A stretch of DNA of 21,174 nucleotides from JAGOZV01 sp964346445 (GCA_964346445.1 CAYFUI010000011.1:1-21174), one strand, 5' to 3'. Counted from the first letter of the stretch, positions 1 through 8,744 are shown. Notes: generated by a model not told the origin, from the letters alone. Made by a program: numbers and translations.

Positions 1-1644
1 ATCGTGTCTAGTGACGCTGCCTCTAGTAATAGTGATATCTCTGGCTTGTGGAAGACGGGAGTGAGTAATAGTGGTGCAAAATTACCTACTAACGCCGTAG
101 ATCCGCACTGGGATGTGAGGACCGTATTTAATGATGAGGGTAGGTCGAGATGTGTTCGTGGCTATAATTCCGCTGGTTCGTTAATAGGGCCGCTAACAGG
201 TGCAGGTTCACCTTCAACGAACTTAAATTGGCAGGCTCGTGTAATTGAAGAAACAGGTATAGTAACTAGTACCTGGGGTCTCAAAAACAAGCCAGCCCGC
301 TGGATCGGATTGTCATCGACAGGTAGGGATTACGGAGAATTTAATGGTTCTACAAGCTGTCAACCACCAGCTCGTAATGGCAAGATTAAAGATGCAAACA
401 CGTATGTATTTAGATTAAAAGCACCAATCAACATTTCACCAGAAGTTAATTTAGATAGTAGCTTTAGGTTAAAGATGAGAGCAGGCATAGATAACGTAGC
501 TGTCATGTATGTAAATGGCTGTGAAATGTTACCCGCACCAGGGGTAAATTTGATGAACCTAACGACTGGTGGGGTCAACAGAAATTGGCAAGAGCCTGCC
601 TGGGGGGCGGCTGCTGAAACGCGGTGGGCTGGCGTGCAAGCGGCTGCTAAGAATCCTTCTACTTGTGCTGCTGGTCCACGTGGCTTTAAGGCTGGAAATA
701 ACACGTTAGAAATTCATGTGCGGTCTGACTGGACTTACACCGGGCTGATAGTTTATGAGTTTGACATTGAAGGAACCAAAACTGTAACAACCACCAGTGA
801 GCAAACTACAACTGATAAAAAAGTTTATGGCTCGTGGGGAGAGTATGGCTTACTGGCTAATGGGACGGTGCGCGGCATGGCTTCAGGAGCGGCTTTCTAT
901 CCGCAGGGAGCGGTTCAAGAGGATCAAAAATATTGGAGTAATTTAACATTTGCTAACACCTTTAGTTCTACCCCTAGCCCTGTTGGTGGTTGTACCGCCG
1001 GTGCACCTTGGGGGTGCTATAATCATCCAGTTGTCAACCTGCCTTCGTATGAAGAGCTGTTTAGAAATGGCGTTTCCTTACCCACCGGAACTACTACACC
1101 AGCTCTTAGTACGCTGAAGAATAATAAAGTAAGCATTAAAAACGATGCCGGCACTATTAATCTAAACGGAGGGTCTTTAGGAGCAGGCGAGCATGTTGTG
1201 ATTAACGCGCCACACTCAACTGTCAATATAACTGGCAATATAAATTACACTAATGGAACCTTGACCTCTATAAAGCAGCTTCCTCAGTTTATAATTATTG
1301 CCAACAATATTAATATATCTCCTAACGTTACGAATATAGATTCATGGTTGATAGCTAAAAACGCCATGACAACTTGTGACCAGAGAGGTAATGCCACCAA
1401 TTTAACGAAAGAAACAAAATTAAACGCCAATGACTGTAATAAGCAGCTTAGGGTAAATGGCCCTGTTCTGGCAAATAAACTCTGGCTACGACGGACAGCG
1501 GGTGCGGGGACTGGGGATGAGAGCGGTGAGCCTGCAGAGATATTCAATTACCGACCAGACGCACCACTGTGGTTAAGGAGTCACTTTGACAGCACTAGTG
1601 CCCTTAAAACAACTCACATAAAAGAATTACCACCTAGATACTAA
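1..1644 (+). CDS. Large exported beta-rich protein, C-terminal part (5' end outside window)
   Basis: The reading frame is open from base 1, so the gene almost certainly starts upstream; the GTG at 4 need not be the start. The visible 546 residues are rich in Ser, Thr, Asn and Gly, with eight cysteines (an even number, which would suit disulfides in an exported protein). Around residues 120-260 is a beta-sandwich-like stretch with an NGCEMLPAPG segment and a later AGNNTLEIHVRSDW segment, reminiscent of carbohydrate-binding or jelly-roll folds. After a Thr-rich linker near 261-275 a second unit begins with GSWGEYGLLANG. A repetitive part near 380-450, with alternating hydrophobic residues and many Asn, looks like a beta-helix. 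The protein ends in ELPPRY. No catalytic motif is recognised. Lying directly before pilM, it may be a pilus-associated adhesin with a PilY1-like role, but this rests on position only. Confidence 0.6.
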   Translation: MVSSDAASSNSDISGLWKTGVSNSGAKLPTNAVDPHWDVRTVFNDEGRSRCVRGYNSAGSLIGPLTGAGSPSTNLNWQARVIEETGIVTSTWGLKNKPARWIGLSSTGRDYGEFNGSTSCQPPARNGKIKDANTYVFRLKAPINISPEVNLDSSFRLKMRAGIDNVAVMYVNGCEMLPAPGVNLMNLTTGGVNRNWQEPAWGAAAETRWAGVQAAAKNPSTCAAGPRGFKAGNNTLEIHVRSDWTYTGLIVYEFDIEGTKTVTTTSEQTTTDKKVYGSWGEYGLLANGTVRGMASGAAFYPQGAVQEDQKYWSNLTFANTFSSTPSPVGGCTAGAPWGCYNHPVVNLPSYEELFRNGVSLPTGTTTPALSTLKNNKVSIKNDAGTINLNGGSLGAGEHVVINAPHSTVNITGNINYTNGTLTSIKQLPQFIIIANNINISPNVTNIDSWLIAKNAMTTCDQRGNATNLTKETKLNANDCNKQLRVNGPVLANKLWLRRTAGAGTGDESGEPAEIFNYRPDAPLWLRSHFDSTSALKTTHIKELPPRY

Positions 1645-1675
1645 TTTAATAAGGTAGTTGCACCCTAAATTAAGC

Positions 1676-1705
1676 TTGCAATAACCTATAGTGCTTATGT
1701 ATAAT
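1676..1705 (+). promoter_or_regulatory. Promoter of the pilM operon
   Basis: TTGCAA at 1676-1681 and a perfect TATAAT at 1700-1705 are separated by 18 nt. Predicted transcription starts near 1712, only about 3 nt before the first in-frame ATG (1715) of pilM. The purine run GGGGGAAG at 1706-1713 would lie mostly upstream of that transcript start, so it could act as a ribosome binding site only on a longer transcript. Confidence 0.65.
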
Positions 1706-1714
1706 GGGGGAAGT

Positions 1715-2773
1715 ATGGCAATGATGAAAATAAAAGGGTTGGGCGATTTCTTTGCTCTAGATATAGGCACTAATGCAATTCGTGTAGTCCAGTTAAGTAA
1801 GACGGGCCCAGAGCGTTGGCACTTACAGCACTATGGGTATGTGCCAGTTGACGAAAAAATTACTTCTAGTAGCGCCAGTGAAACGCAAGGGCGCCTAGGC
1901 AGTGCCATTATGACAGCCGTCGGCCAAAGTGGGATTAAGGCGACCGATGTTGTTATCGGTGTACCATCTAATAAAACATTCACAACCGTAGTTGATATGA
2001 ATGCATCATCTCCAAGTGAGCTAGAAAATATAGTTAAATATCAGGCTGACCAGTACCTACCAATGAACGCAGATGATGCTAAGTACGACTGGGCGCTTTT
2101 AGGCGCATCTTTGCATGATCCTAAGCAACAAGAGGTGTTGCTTACAGGGGTGGCTAATTCTTATAGTGAGTCAAGATTAGACTTCATAGAGGGGCTTGGT
2201 TTTAACGTAGTAGCAATTGAGCCAGACCCTTTAGCCCTTACCCGTGCTTTGCTGCCGGAAGGTAATACCATCGACGCACGCTTAATAGTAGAAGTGGGCG
2301 AAGTCTCCACAGATATCGTAATTGCGGCTGGTGGCAACCCAAGGCTTGTGCGTACAGTGCCTTTAGGGCTAAGAACGCTGGTTAAGGCTGTGGTACAAAA
2401 CTTAAACGTCAAAGACGATCAGGCTAGGCAATTTATTTTGAAATTCGGCTTTGCACCTGACAAATTAGATGGGCAGGTGTTTAAAGCAACAGAAAGCACA
2501 CTCGATGGCTTTGTAACTGAGATTGTAAAATCTATTAAGTTTTTCCAAACACGCTACCCATCTCTTCCTGTTGGTGCAATTATAACCTCAGGCTTTGCGG
2601 CAGTTGTGCCACGCTTTGGCGATTATATTTCATCAAAAACTGGAGTGGCAAGCCAAACTGGAAATCCTTGGCAAAGAGTGAGCGTAAGCCAAGCCGACCA
2701 ACAACAATTGGCTGGTGTAGCGGCAGAGTTTGCCACAGTAATTGGCTTGGCAGAAAGAAAAGGTGGAATATAA
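1715..2773 (+). CDS. pilM: Type IV pilus assembly protein PilM (actin-like ATPase)
   Basis: Cytoplasmic actin/FtsA-fold protein of the T4P platform; in known systems it binds the N-terminal tail of PilN and links it to the motor ATPases. The N-terminus carries the phosphate-1-like motif ALDIGTNAIRVVQL. A VIGVPSNKTF strand and the segment IVKYQADQYLPM match the PilM pattern, and ITSGFAAVVPRFGDYI is near the C-terminus. From ATG 1715 the protein has 352 residues, a normal length. ATGs at 1721 and 1724 are in frame; 1721 stands 7 nt behind GGGGGAAG, whereas 1715 fits a near-leaderless transcript. An in-frame GTG at 1691 lies upstream of the -10 box and is unlikely. The stop TAA shares its last A with the pilN ATG (TAATG), which suggests translational coupling. 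Confidence 0.9.
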   Translation: MAMMKIKGLGDFFALDIGTNAIRVVQLSKTGPERWHLQHYGYVPVDEKITSSSASETQGRLGSAIMTAVGQSGIKATDVVIGVPSNKTFTTVVDMNASSPSELENIVKYQADQYLPMNADDAKYDWALLGASLHDPKQQEVLLTGVANSYSESRLDFIEGLGFNVVAIEPDPLALTRALLPEGNTIDARLIVEVGEVSTDIVIAAGGNPRLVRTVPLGLRTLVKAVVQNLNVKDDQARQFILKFGFAPDKLDGQVFKATESTLDGFVTEIVKSIKFFQTRYPSLPVGAIITSGFAAVVPRFGDYISSKTGVASQTGNPWQRVSVSQADQQQLAGVAAEFATVIGLAERKGGI

Positions 2774-3567
2774 TGATTGAAATAAATTTAATTCCCGATG
2801 TTAAAAAAGAATTAATACGTGCTAAGCGTACCCGTAATGTTGTTGTTACCTTCTCGATAGCTATTGGCGCCGCCGCCGTGGGCGTGGTGGTGCTATTAGG
2901 TGTAATCATTGGCGGGCAATCCATAACCTCTTTAGCACAAAACGATGCAATTAAGAAGGAGAGCAGCAAGCTTCTCGCCGTTGAAGACATTACTGAGGTT
3001 TTAACTATACAAAACCAGCTAGCCACTATCCCGAGTATAGAAGTTAATAAGCCGATAGCATCACGTGTATTAGGCGTGTTGGGGATTATAAATGCTAGTG
3101 GTAAAGAGGCGGTCGAAGTAAGTAGTTTAAGCTTGGATGTTGAAACTGGTACTATGCAAATAGAGGGACAGACAAAAGAAGGGTACCCAGGAGTAGAGGC
3201 CATCATAAAAACCCTCAATAAGTCGCTCATTACTTATGATGAACGCATAGAAGAGCAGGCTGCTGCCGAAGATGATGCTATAAAAAATACTGAAAATGAA
3301 AATAGTGAAACAGTAGAGCCAATTCGACTCCTAAGCGAAGATGCGGTTTCTGGTGAGATAACTTACGGTGTGGATGAAGAAAATAACGGTATTGCCAGGT
3401 TTAGCTTGACGCTTATGCTTACACCAGAGTTCTTGGATGTAAAAAACCAAAATATGAGAGTTGGCGTGAAAGAAGGTGGCAACGTTACCGATTCACATTT
3501 AGGTATACCAAAAAGTATCTTTGCAGAACGAGCTAAAGACAAGAACACACAAGAGGGGGGTAACTAA
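2773..3567 (+). CDS. pilN: Type IV pilus assembly protein PilN
   Basis: Bitopic inner-membrane protein of the PilMNO platform, 264 residues. It opens with MIEINLIPDV, the conserved PilN tail that docks into PilM. A Lys/Arg-rich stretch (residues 11-21) and one transmembrane helix (about 23-48) follow, then an extracytoplasmic domain. An acidic, probably flexible insertion rich in Glu, Asp and Asn lies near residues 155-185 and makes the protein somewhat longer than typical PilN. The frame is open 105 nt further upstream inside pilM, but the INLIP motif directly after the ATG fixes the start at 2773. The gene overlaps pilM by one base and pilO by one base. Confidence 0.88.
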   Translation: MIEINLIPDVKKELIRAKRTRNVVVTFSIAIGAAAVGVVVLLGVIIGGQSITSLAQNDAIKKESSKLLAVEDITEVLTIQNQLATIPSIEVNKPIASRVLGVLGIINASGKEAVEVSSLSLDVETGTMQIEGQTKEGYPGVEAIIKTLNKSLITYDERIEEQAAAEDDAIKNTENENSETVEPIRLLSEDAVSGEITYGVDEENNGIARFSLTLMLTPEFLDVKNQNMRVGVKEGGNVTDSHLGIPKSIFAERAKDKNTQEGGN

Positions 3568-4301
3568 TGGCGGCAAAAGGAACTGGCTTACGGAAGCGTT
3601 CACAGATTAGTCACGCTAACCGCACTATGTTTATTTGGGTTGCTTCTATGTCAGCTATCGTGATGGTTTGTGTGGTTGTGGCATACCACTTGGTTCACAC
3701 GGTTATATTTAACGGGCGAGTAATTGCTACAAAAGCCCAAACTATTAAACATTTAAAAACCAGTAACAATAACATCGACGAGCTTAAATCCCAGGTGTTA
3801 GCCTTAGATGCTAATGAACTTTTGATGGCGCTAAGGACTAATGAAGAGGATAAAGCTATTCAGGTAGTGCTTGATGCTTTACCGTCTTCTCCAAACCCCT
3901 TGTCTTTTGGTGCTTCTTTACAAAGGGTGCTCCTAGTTGGGCCACCAGGCATCAATATAAAAAGTATTCTAGTGGACTCAACAGATGGTGCGCTCGTCGC
4001 GGATGACCAGGCCATGCAAGATAATAGCGAAGCTGACTCTGTAGAAGAGAGCAGTACTAATGATGACTCAAGTGGCTTAGACAGTACCGGTGCTATTCCA
4101 ATTAATTTTAGCTTTGTCGTTGAAGGTCCCGAACATTCCTTAGAAGAGGTGCTACAGCGTCTAGAAGAATCTATTCGAACTGTCTATGTAGACTCCGTTA
4201 GTATTGAAAGAGTTGGCTCAGAAAATGAAATGAGTGTATCGGGGCATGTATTCTATCAACCACAAAAAACTGCCGATCTTAAAAAGAAAGTGATTAAGTA
4301 A
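3567..4301 (+). CDS. pilO: Type IV pilus PilO-like inner-membrane protein
   Basis: 244 residues: a basic cytoplasmic tail (1-20), one transmembrane helix (about 22-46), a coiled-coil-like segment (about 50-80), then an extracytoplasmic domain containing an acidic Ser/Asp-rich insertion near residues 145-175. The architecture and the place directly after pilN identify it as the PilO equivalent that dimerises with PilN. Sequence motifs in this family are weak, so the name rests on topology and order. Both junctions are TAATG overlaps, and GAGGGGGG lies just upstream of the start. The C-terminal half, with FSFVVEGPEHSLEEVLQRLE, resembles the small ferredoxin-like fold of PilO. Confidence 0.78.
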   Translation: MAAKGTGLRKRSQISHANRTMFIWVASMSAIVMVCVVVAYHLVHTVIFNGRVIATKAQTIKHLKTSNNNIDELKSQVLALDANELLMALRTNEEDKAIQVVLDALPSSPNPLSFGASLQRVLLVGPPGINIKSILVDSTDGALVADDQAMQDNSEADSVEESSTNDDSSGLDSTGAIPINFSFVVEGPEHSLEEVLQRLEESIRTVYVDSVSIERVGSENEMSVSGHVFYQPQKTADLKKKVIK

Positions 4302-4576
4302 TGAAAAAGACAGATATCGCACTACTTATAATTATCATATCCATTAGCGCACTATTAGCTTATTTAAGTACGAATGCCTTAATGGGTAATCCCAAAGAGC
4401 GGACCGAAGAGGTGCCGGTTATGGAGCCTATTTCTACAGAAGTGATGCCTCCAGATCCTAATGTTTTTTATGATGGTGCTATAAACCCATCTGTTCGCGT
4501 GGAGATTGATGGAGAGTCAAGTCTTAACGAAGGCGAGTCAGTGGATGACGAGGCTTTCTATCAAGTTGAAGAGTAA
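4301..4576 (+). CDS. Small bitopic membrane protein in the PilP position
   Basis: 91 residues that I do not recognise by sequence. A short basic start (MKKTD) is followed by a strongly hydrophobic helix at about 6-27, then a Pro- and Glu-rich, acidic tail presumed to face outward. No cysteine or lipobox is present, so it is not a PilP lipoprotein, although it occupies the slot PilP fills in diderms between pilO and the motor genes. Its ATG overlaps the pilO stop as TAATG, implying expression matched to the PilMNO platform. A monoderm-specific accessory subunit of that platform is a reasonable inference, not a demonstrated role. Confidence 0.7.
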   Translation: MKKTDIALLIIIISISALLAYLSTNALMGNPKERTEEVPVMEPISTEVMPPDPNVFYDGAINPSVRVEIDGESSLNEGESVDDEAFYQVEE

Positions 4577-4587
4577 GGGGCCGTTAC

Positions 4588-6354
4588 GTGGCACTTTTAA
4601 CTAGCGACAACCAAAATAAACTTCTAGAGATGTTCGTAGAGGAAGGTCTAGCTACCCGCGAAAGTTTAGATAAAGTTAAAAGAGATGCTCAGGAGACTGG
4701 AAAACCCGTAGGGACTCTCTTAGTGGAAACCGGAGTAATTGATGAAGAGCTTTTAGTGCATGGGATCGCTCAAATTAGCGGCGTGCCCTATATTAACATT
4801 TCCAATAGCATAATTGATCAGTCTATACTAACGTTACTGCCAGAGGATATTGCTGAACGCTTCATGGCCGTGCCGCTTGCTGAAATAAATAATCGTCTAG
4901 CTATCGCCATGATAGACGCTAATAATGTCCAGGCTGTCGATTATCTCTCCACACGCATCCAACGCCCTATTAAAGTGTTTATGGCGTCCGAAAAAGGCAT
5001 TCGCCATGTACTGGATCAATATAGAGCCGACCTTTCAGAGGTGAGTGAAGCGGCAGAGGCCAGTATTCAAGAAGAGACAGCCGATTCGGCTAGCGAAGTC
5101 AAGACGATTGTCCAAGATTCACCCATTAGTAAAGCATTAACAACAATTTTAGAGTATGCCATAAAGACGCGAGCGAGCGACATCCATATAGAGCCATTTC
5201 AAAACGAGTTAAAGATAAGGTGCCGGGTAGACGGTGTGCTTAGGGAGATTATGAAGTTACCAAAGTCTATCGAGCCAGCCATGATTAGTCGCATTAAAAT
5301 TTTATCAGACCTTAAGATAGATGAGCACCGTATACCACAAGATGGACAATTTACCGTTAGGGCAGCGGGGAAGGAGGTTGATCTCCGTATAGCTATTAGC
5401 CCCGTGGTGTGGGGTGAACAAGTAGTCATCAGGTTGTTAGACAAAAGTGGTAATAATTTCGATCTTGAAGGGCTAGGCTACGCAGGGCGTGCCTTAAGAG
5501 CTATCCGAAAGGGTATCAAACAACCTAATGGTATGATTTTAACTAGTGGCCCTACTGGCTCTGGTAAGTCTACTAGTTTGTATGCATTAATCAAAGAAAT
5601 TAGAAGTGACACTGTTAATATTGTGACACTTGAAGACCCCGTTGAATACAAGATGGATGGAGTGAACCAAATACAGGTACATGCTGCGGTTGGGCTAACT
5701 TTCGCCAATGGCTTAAGGTCAATCCTGCGCCAAGACCCAGATATAGTTATGGTTGGTGAAATTCGTGATGGCGAAACAGCCAGCTTAGCGGTCCAAGCGG
5801 CTTTAACAGGACACTTAGTATTTAGTACTCTCCACACCAATAGTGCGGCCGGTGTCCTACCCAGGCTGTTAGATATGGATATTGAGCCATTCTTAATTGC
5901 TAGCACCGTCAATACGATCATTGGTCAGAGGCTGGTTAGACGTGTAGCTAAGCGTCGAGAGTCTTATCAATCGAACCCACTAGAAACCCAAAACATTCTT
6001 TCAACCGTTGGGCACCTGCTGCCTAAAACACCGGAGGAGGTAGCGGTTGTCTCAGAAAATCTAGGCTATAAAGACTTGCCACTAGCCGGGCAAAGCGCTT
6101 ATACTTTAGTAAGAGGGATAGACACTCCTCAGACACCCGGCGGGTATAGCGGTCGTTCTGGTTTATATGAAGTGATGGACGTAACCGAAACCATCCAGCA
6201 GATGATTACCAAGCGTGCGACCACTGCGGAAATCCAGCGTCAAGCGCAAATTGAAGGTATGATTACGATGAGGCAGGATGGTTATCTAAAAGCACTGCAG
6301 GGTATAACAACATTAGATGAAGTGAACCGAGTAACAGCGGATGTAGCAACATAA
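4588..6354 (+). CDS. pilB: Type IV pilus extension ATPase PilB
   Basis: 588-residue hexameric motor ATPase that powers pilus polymerisation. Residues 1-145 form an MshEN-like N-terminal domain whose first half is degenerate, so c-di-GMP binding is uncertain. The secretion-ATPase core starts near 170. Visible motifs: ASDIHIEP (196-203), Walker A GPTGSGKST (321-329, Lys327), Asp box TLEDPVE (347-353), Walker B region DPDIVMVGEIRD (383-394) and His box HLVFSTLHTNSA (409-420). Most PilB/GspE proteins carry four zinc-binding cysteines between the His box and GYSGRSGLYEV (519-529); here residues 450-520 contain none, and the only cysteine seen is in the IRCRVDG segment. The start is GTG with AAGGGG seven nt upstream. 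The 11-nt gap from the preceding gene indicates operon expression. Confidence 0.93.
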   Translation: MALLTSDNQNKLLEMFVEEGLATRESLDKVKRDAQETGKPVGTLLVETGVIDEELLVHGIAQISGVPYINISNSIIDQSILTLLPEDIAERFMAVPLAEINNRLAIAMIDANNVQAVDYLSTRIQRPIKVFMASEKGIRHVLDQYRADLSEVSEAAEASIQEETADSASEVKTIVQDSPISKALTTILEYAIKTRASDIHIEPFQNELKIRCRVDGVLREIMKLPKSIEPAMISRIKILSDLKIDEHRIPQDGQFTVRAAGKEVDLRIAISPVVWGEQVVIRLLDKSGNNFDLEGLGYAGRALRAIRKGIKQPNGMILTSGPTGSGKSTSLYALIKEIRSDTVNIVTLEDPVEYKMDGVNQIQVHAAVGLTFANGLRSILRQDPDIVMVGEIRDGETASLAVQAALTGHLVFSTLHTNSAAGVLPRLLDMDIEPFLIASTVNTIIGQRLVRRVAKRRESYQSNPLETQNILSTVGHLLPKTPEEVAVVSENLGYKDLPLAGQSAYTLVRGIDTPQTPGGYSGRSGLYEVMDVTETIQQMITKRATTAEIQRQAQIEGMITMRQDGYLKALQGITTLDEVNRVTADVAT

Positions 6355-6366
6355 AGAAGGGGGCAT

Positions 6367-7437
6367 ATGCAAGAACAACAATTAAGGATTGAAATATTAT
6401 TAGAAGAAGTAGTGAAGCGCCGGGCAAGCGACCTGCATCTCCAGGTTGGACTGCCACCTATGATTCGTGTTGATGGTTCGTTGGCGCCAATTGCTGGCTA
6501 CAGCCCTCTTGATGAGCAGCAAGTGGAGGCTTTAATCTTTTCTATCCTGGCCGAAGACCAACGACAAATTCTTATGAAAGATAAAGAATTTGATTTTAGT
6601 TTCGCCTTTGGTAATTTAGGACGGTTTCGGGTTAATGCTTTCCATGAACGTGGTAACTTGGCGGCTGCGCTGCGCCTAATTCCTAATGAAATTAAAAGCG
6701 TGACAGAGCTAGGGCTGCCTAATGTTGTCATGTCCTTTGCAGACTTCCCGCGCGGGTTAGTTCTGGTAACAGGACCAACCGGCTCGGGTAAGTCAACTAC
6801 ACTGGCCGCACTCATTGACAAAATTAATACCGAGCGGGCACAGCACATCATCACTATAGAAGATCCGATAGAGTTTACCCACAAATCCAAGCGGTCGGTA
6901 GTAGTGCAGCGTGAAGTCCATTATGATACCTATAGCTTTAATGCCGCGCTACGCTCCAGTTTACGGCAAGATCCAGACGTGGTTTTAATTGGTGAGATGC
7001 GTGACTTAGAAACTATTAGCGCCGCCATAACCATTGCCGAAACCGGACACCTTGTCTTTGCTACCCTTCACACTAACAGCGCTTCCCAGTCTATTGATAG
7101 GATGATAGATATCTTCCCGCCGCACCAACAATCACAAATTCGTACCCAATTAGCTAATATGTTAATGGCAGTAGTGTCACAGCGTCTTGTGCCAACGATT
7201 GGTGGTGGGCGCGTGGCTGCAGCCGAGATTATGGTTACTAATGCGGCGGTTAGAAATGTTATTCGCGAAGGTAAATCGCACCAGTTAGATGCTATCATTC
7301 AAACTAGTAGTGACCAAGGTATGCAGACAATGGACCGTACTTTAGCTAAGCTGGTACAAAGTGGTACCATTACTTACGATAGTGGTCGCGAGTTCGCTGT
7401 TGATTTAACCGAATTTGAGAGATTGATGCGGGGGTAA
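6367..7437 (+). CDS. pilT: Type IV pilus retraction ATPase PilT
   Basis: 356 residues, the normal PilT length. Residues 1-115 are the PAS-like N-terminal domain with RRASDLHLQVG. Walker A GPTGSGKST spans 136-144, the Asp box TIEDPIEF 163-170, Walker B DPDVVLIGEMRD 202-213 and the His box HLVFATLHTNSA 228-239. The C-terminal AVRNVIREGK (294-303), followed by HQLDAIIQT and GMQTMD, is the diagnostic PilT retraction signature and separates it from PilB and from other PilT-like ATPases. AGAAGGGGG lies just upstream of the ATG. With pilB 12 nt upstream and pilC 3 nt downstream, extension, retraction and platform proteins are made together, which suggests dynamic pili. Confidence 0.95.
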   Translation: MQEQQLRIEILLEEVVKRRASDLHLQVGLPPMIRVDGSLAPIAGYSPLDEQQVEALIFSILAEDQRQILMKDKEFDFSFAFGNLGRFRVNAFHERGNLAAALRLIPNEIKSVTELGLPNVVMSFADFPRGLVLVTGPTGSGKSTTLAALIDKINTERAQHIITIEDPIEFTHKSKRSVVVQREVHYDTYSFNAALRSSLRQDPDVVLIGEMRDLETISAAITIAETGHLVFATLHTNSASQSIDRMIDIFPPHQQSQIRTQLANMLMAVVSQRLVPTIGGGRVAAAEIMVTNAAVRNVIREGKSHQLDAIIQTSSDQGMQTMDRTLAKLVQSGTITYDSGREFAVDLTEFERLMRG

Positions 7438-7440
7438 GAT

Positions 7441-8652
7441 ATGAAAAAGTTTAAATACAAAGCAAGAGACCAGGCAAGCAATAAAATTGTTGAGTCAACC
7501 GTACAAGCAGATTCAGAAAAGGCGGCCGCCCGTCTTTTACTGGAACAAGGATTTGTGCCTATTTCAATTGTTGAAGTAGATGATAACGTTAGTTTCTTTG
7601 CAAAAATTACGAACAGGGTCACAAGTAAGGATAAGGTTGTATATTCAAGACAGTTGGCCACGCTTATTGGTGCAGGGCTGCCGCTGTCGCAGAGCCTAAG
7701 GACAGTTAGCGAACAGACAGAGAACAAAAAATTGCGTGAAATTAGTGAATCTATTACCACCTCTGTGGAGGGTGGTAAATCTTTGTCTGAATCTTTTGGT
7801 GTTTATCCTGAGGTGTTTGACCCAATATTTTTAGCATTAATTGCGGCTGGTGAGGCTTCTGGATCCTTGGATAAGGCTCTACAAAGGATTGCCGCCCAAC
7901 AAGAAAAAGATGCAGCTATGATGAGTAAGATTCGTGGCGCCATGATGTACCCTGCAATTGTCTTAGCAGTTATGCTTGGGGTGATTATATTTATGTTAAT
8001 CTCTGTAGTACCTCAAGTAGAAAAGCTCTATCAAGATTTTCACCAAGAATTGCCCATTTTAACAAAGATAATGGTAGGGACAGCTGATTTCATTACAAAC
8101 TTTTGGTGGCTGTTAATAATAGCTATAGGGTTAATGGTTTATTTTGGTCGGCAATACGTACGGACAGAAGGGGGTATGAAAGTAAAAGATACATTTAAGC
8201 TAAATGTGCCCCTCTTTAGCCCAATGTTTAGAAAGCTGTACATGGCTAGACTAGCAAGAACTAGTCAAACACTTTTAGCTAGTGGCGTGAGCATGCTAGA
8301 TACTTTAGATATCGTCAAAAAGGCTTTAAATAACGTGGTGCTTGCTGAGGCGGTGGAGCGCGCATCCGATAAGGTAAAGGGAGGTAAAGCGTTATCTGTC
8401 TCTCTATCAGATGAGGATTATGTTCTGACACTTGTCCCACAAATGATAAAAATTGGTGAACAGTCTGGAAAAGTTGATGAAATGTTTGGTAAGTTGGCAC
8501 AAATTTATGAAGATGAGCTTGATGAGCAGATACAGACTATTTCTACAGCTATAGAACCTGTTTTAATGGTGCTTTTAGCCCTTGTTGCTGGCGGTATGGT
8601 TGGGGCCATCTTATTCCCAATATATAGTTTAGTCAATGGTGTTGGTTTATAG
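7441..8652 (+). CDS. pilC: Type IV pilus inner-membrane platform protein PilC
   Basis: 403-residue polytopic membrane protein of the PilC/GspF family, on which PilB and PilT act to add or remove pilins. The N-terminal segment FKYKARDQASNKIVE is typical. Two T2SF domains are visible at about 68-190 and 271-395, each with the conserved pattern (RQLATLIGAGLPL and ARTSQTLLASGVSML; later GEASGSLD and GEQSGKVDEMF). Transmembrane helices lie near 172-192, 221-237 and 372-396, ending LFPIYSLVNGVGL. The start lies 3 nt after the pilT stop. A new promoter follows the gene, so pilC probably closes the assembly operon. Confidence 0.94.
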   Translation: MKKFKYKARDQASNKIVESTVQADSEKAAARLLLEQGFVPISIVEVDDNVSFFAKITNRVTSKDKVVYSRQLATLIGAGLPLSQSLRTVSEQTENKKLREISESITTSVEGGKSLSESFGVYPEVFDPIFLALIAAGEASGSLDKALQRIAAQQEKDAAMMSKIRGAMMYPAIVLAVMLGVIIFMLISVVPQVEKLYQDFHQELPILTKIMVGTADFITNFWWLLIIAIGLMVYFGRQYVRTEGGMKVKDTFKLNVPLFSPMFRKLYMARLARTSQTLLASGVSMLDTLDIVKKALNNVVLAEAVERASDKVKGGKALSVSLSDEDYVLTLVPQMIKIGEQSGKVDEMFGKLAQIYEDELDEQIQTISTAIEPVLMVLLALVAGGMVGAILFPIYSLVNGVGL

Positions 8653-8659
8653 CGTTTTT

Positions 8660-8690
8660 TTGTTTGTATTTTTTAAAAATAGTGTATAAT
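8660..8690 (+). promoter_or_regulatory. Promoter of the major pilin gene
   Basis: A perfect TATAAT lies at 8685-8690 directly after TG. The -35 is weak; TTGTTT at 8660-8665 (19-nt spacer) or TTGTAT at 8664-8669 (15-nt spacer) are candidates in a T-rich tract. Transcription would start near 8697, giving about 48 nt of leader that ends in a purine run (AAGAAAGGGAAAGAGAAAG) before the ATG. The spacing contrasts with the near-leaderless promoters elsewhere in the window. Confidence 0.6.
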
Positions 8691-8744
8691 ATTAAACATA
8701 AGTATTATTAAATACGAAATTAAGAAAGGGAAAGAGAAAGAGAA

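Noticed and set aside
1642..1672. Possible terminator between the first gene and pilM
   Set aside because: The only pairing is a weak AT-rich repeat (AATTTA/TAAATT) with a long loop and no following T-tract.
1691..1714. Upstream GTG as pilM start
   Set aside because: It lies before the -10 box and adds residues not seen in PilM proteins.
2580..3230. 216-codon minus-strand ORF opposite pilM and pilN
   Set aside because: It lies wholly antisense to two convincing pil genes, with composition expected from the reverse complement of coding sequence and no recognisable motif.
5478..5921. 147-codon minus-strand ORF opposite pilB
   Set aside because: It is the reverse complement of the conserved Walker region of pilB; its apparent DLPEPVGP-type motif is a typical shadow of GPTGSGKS.
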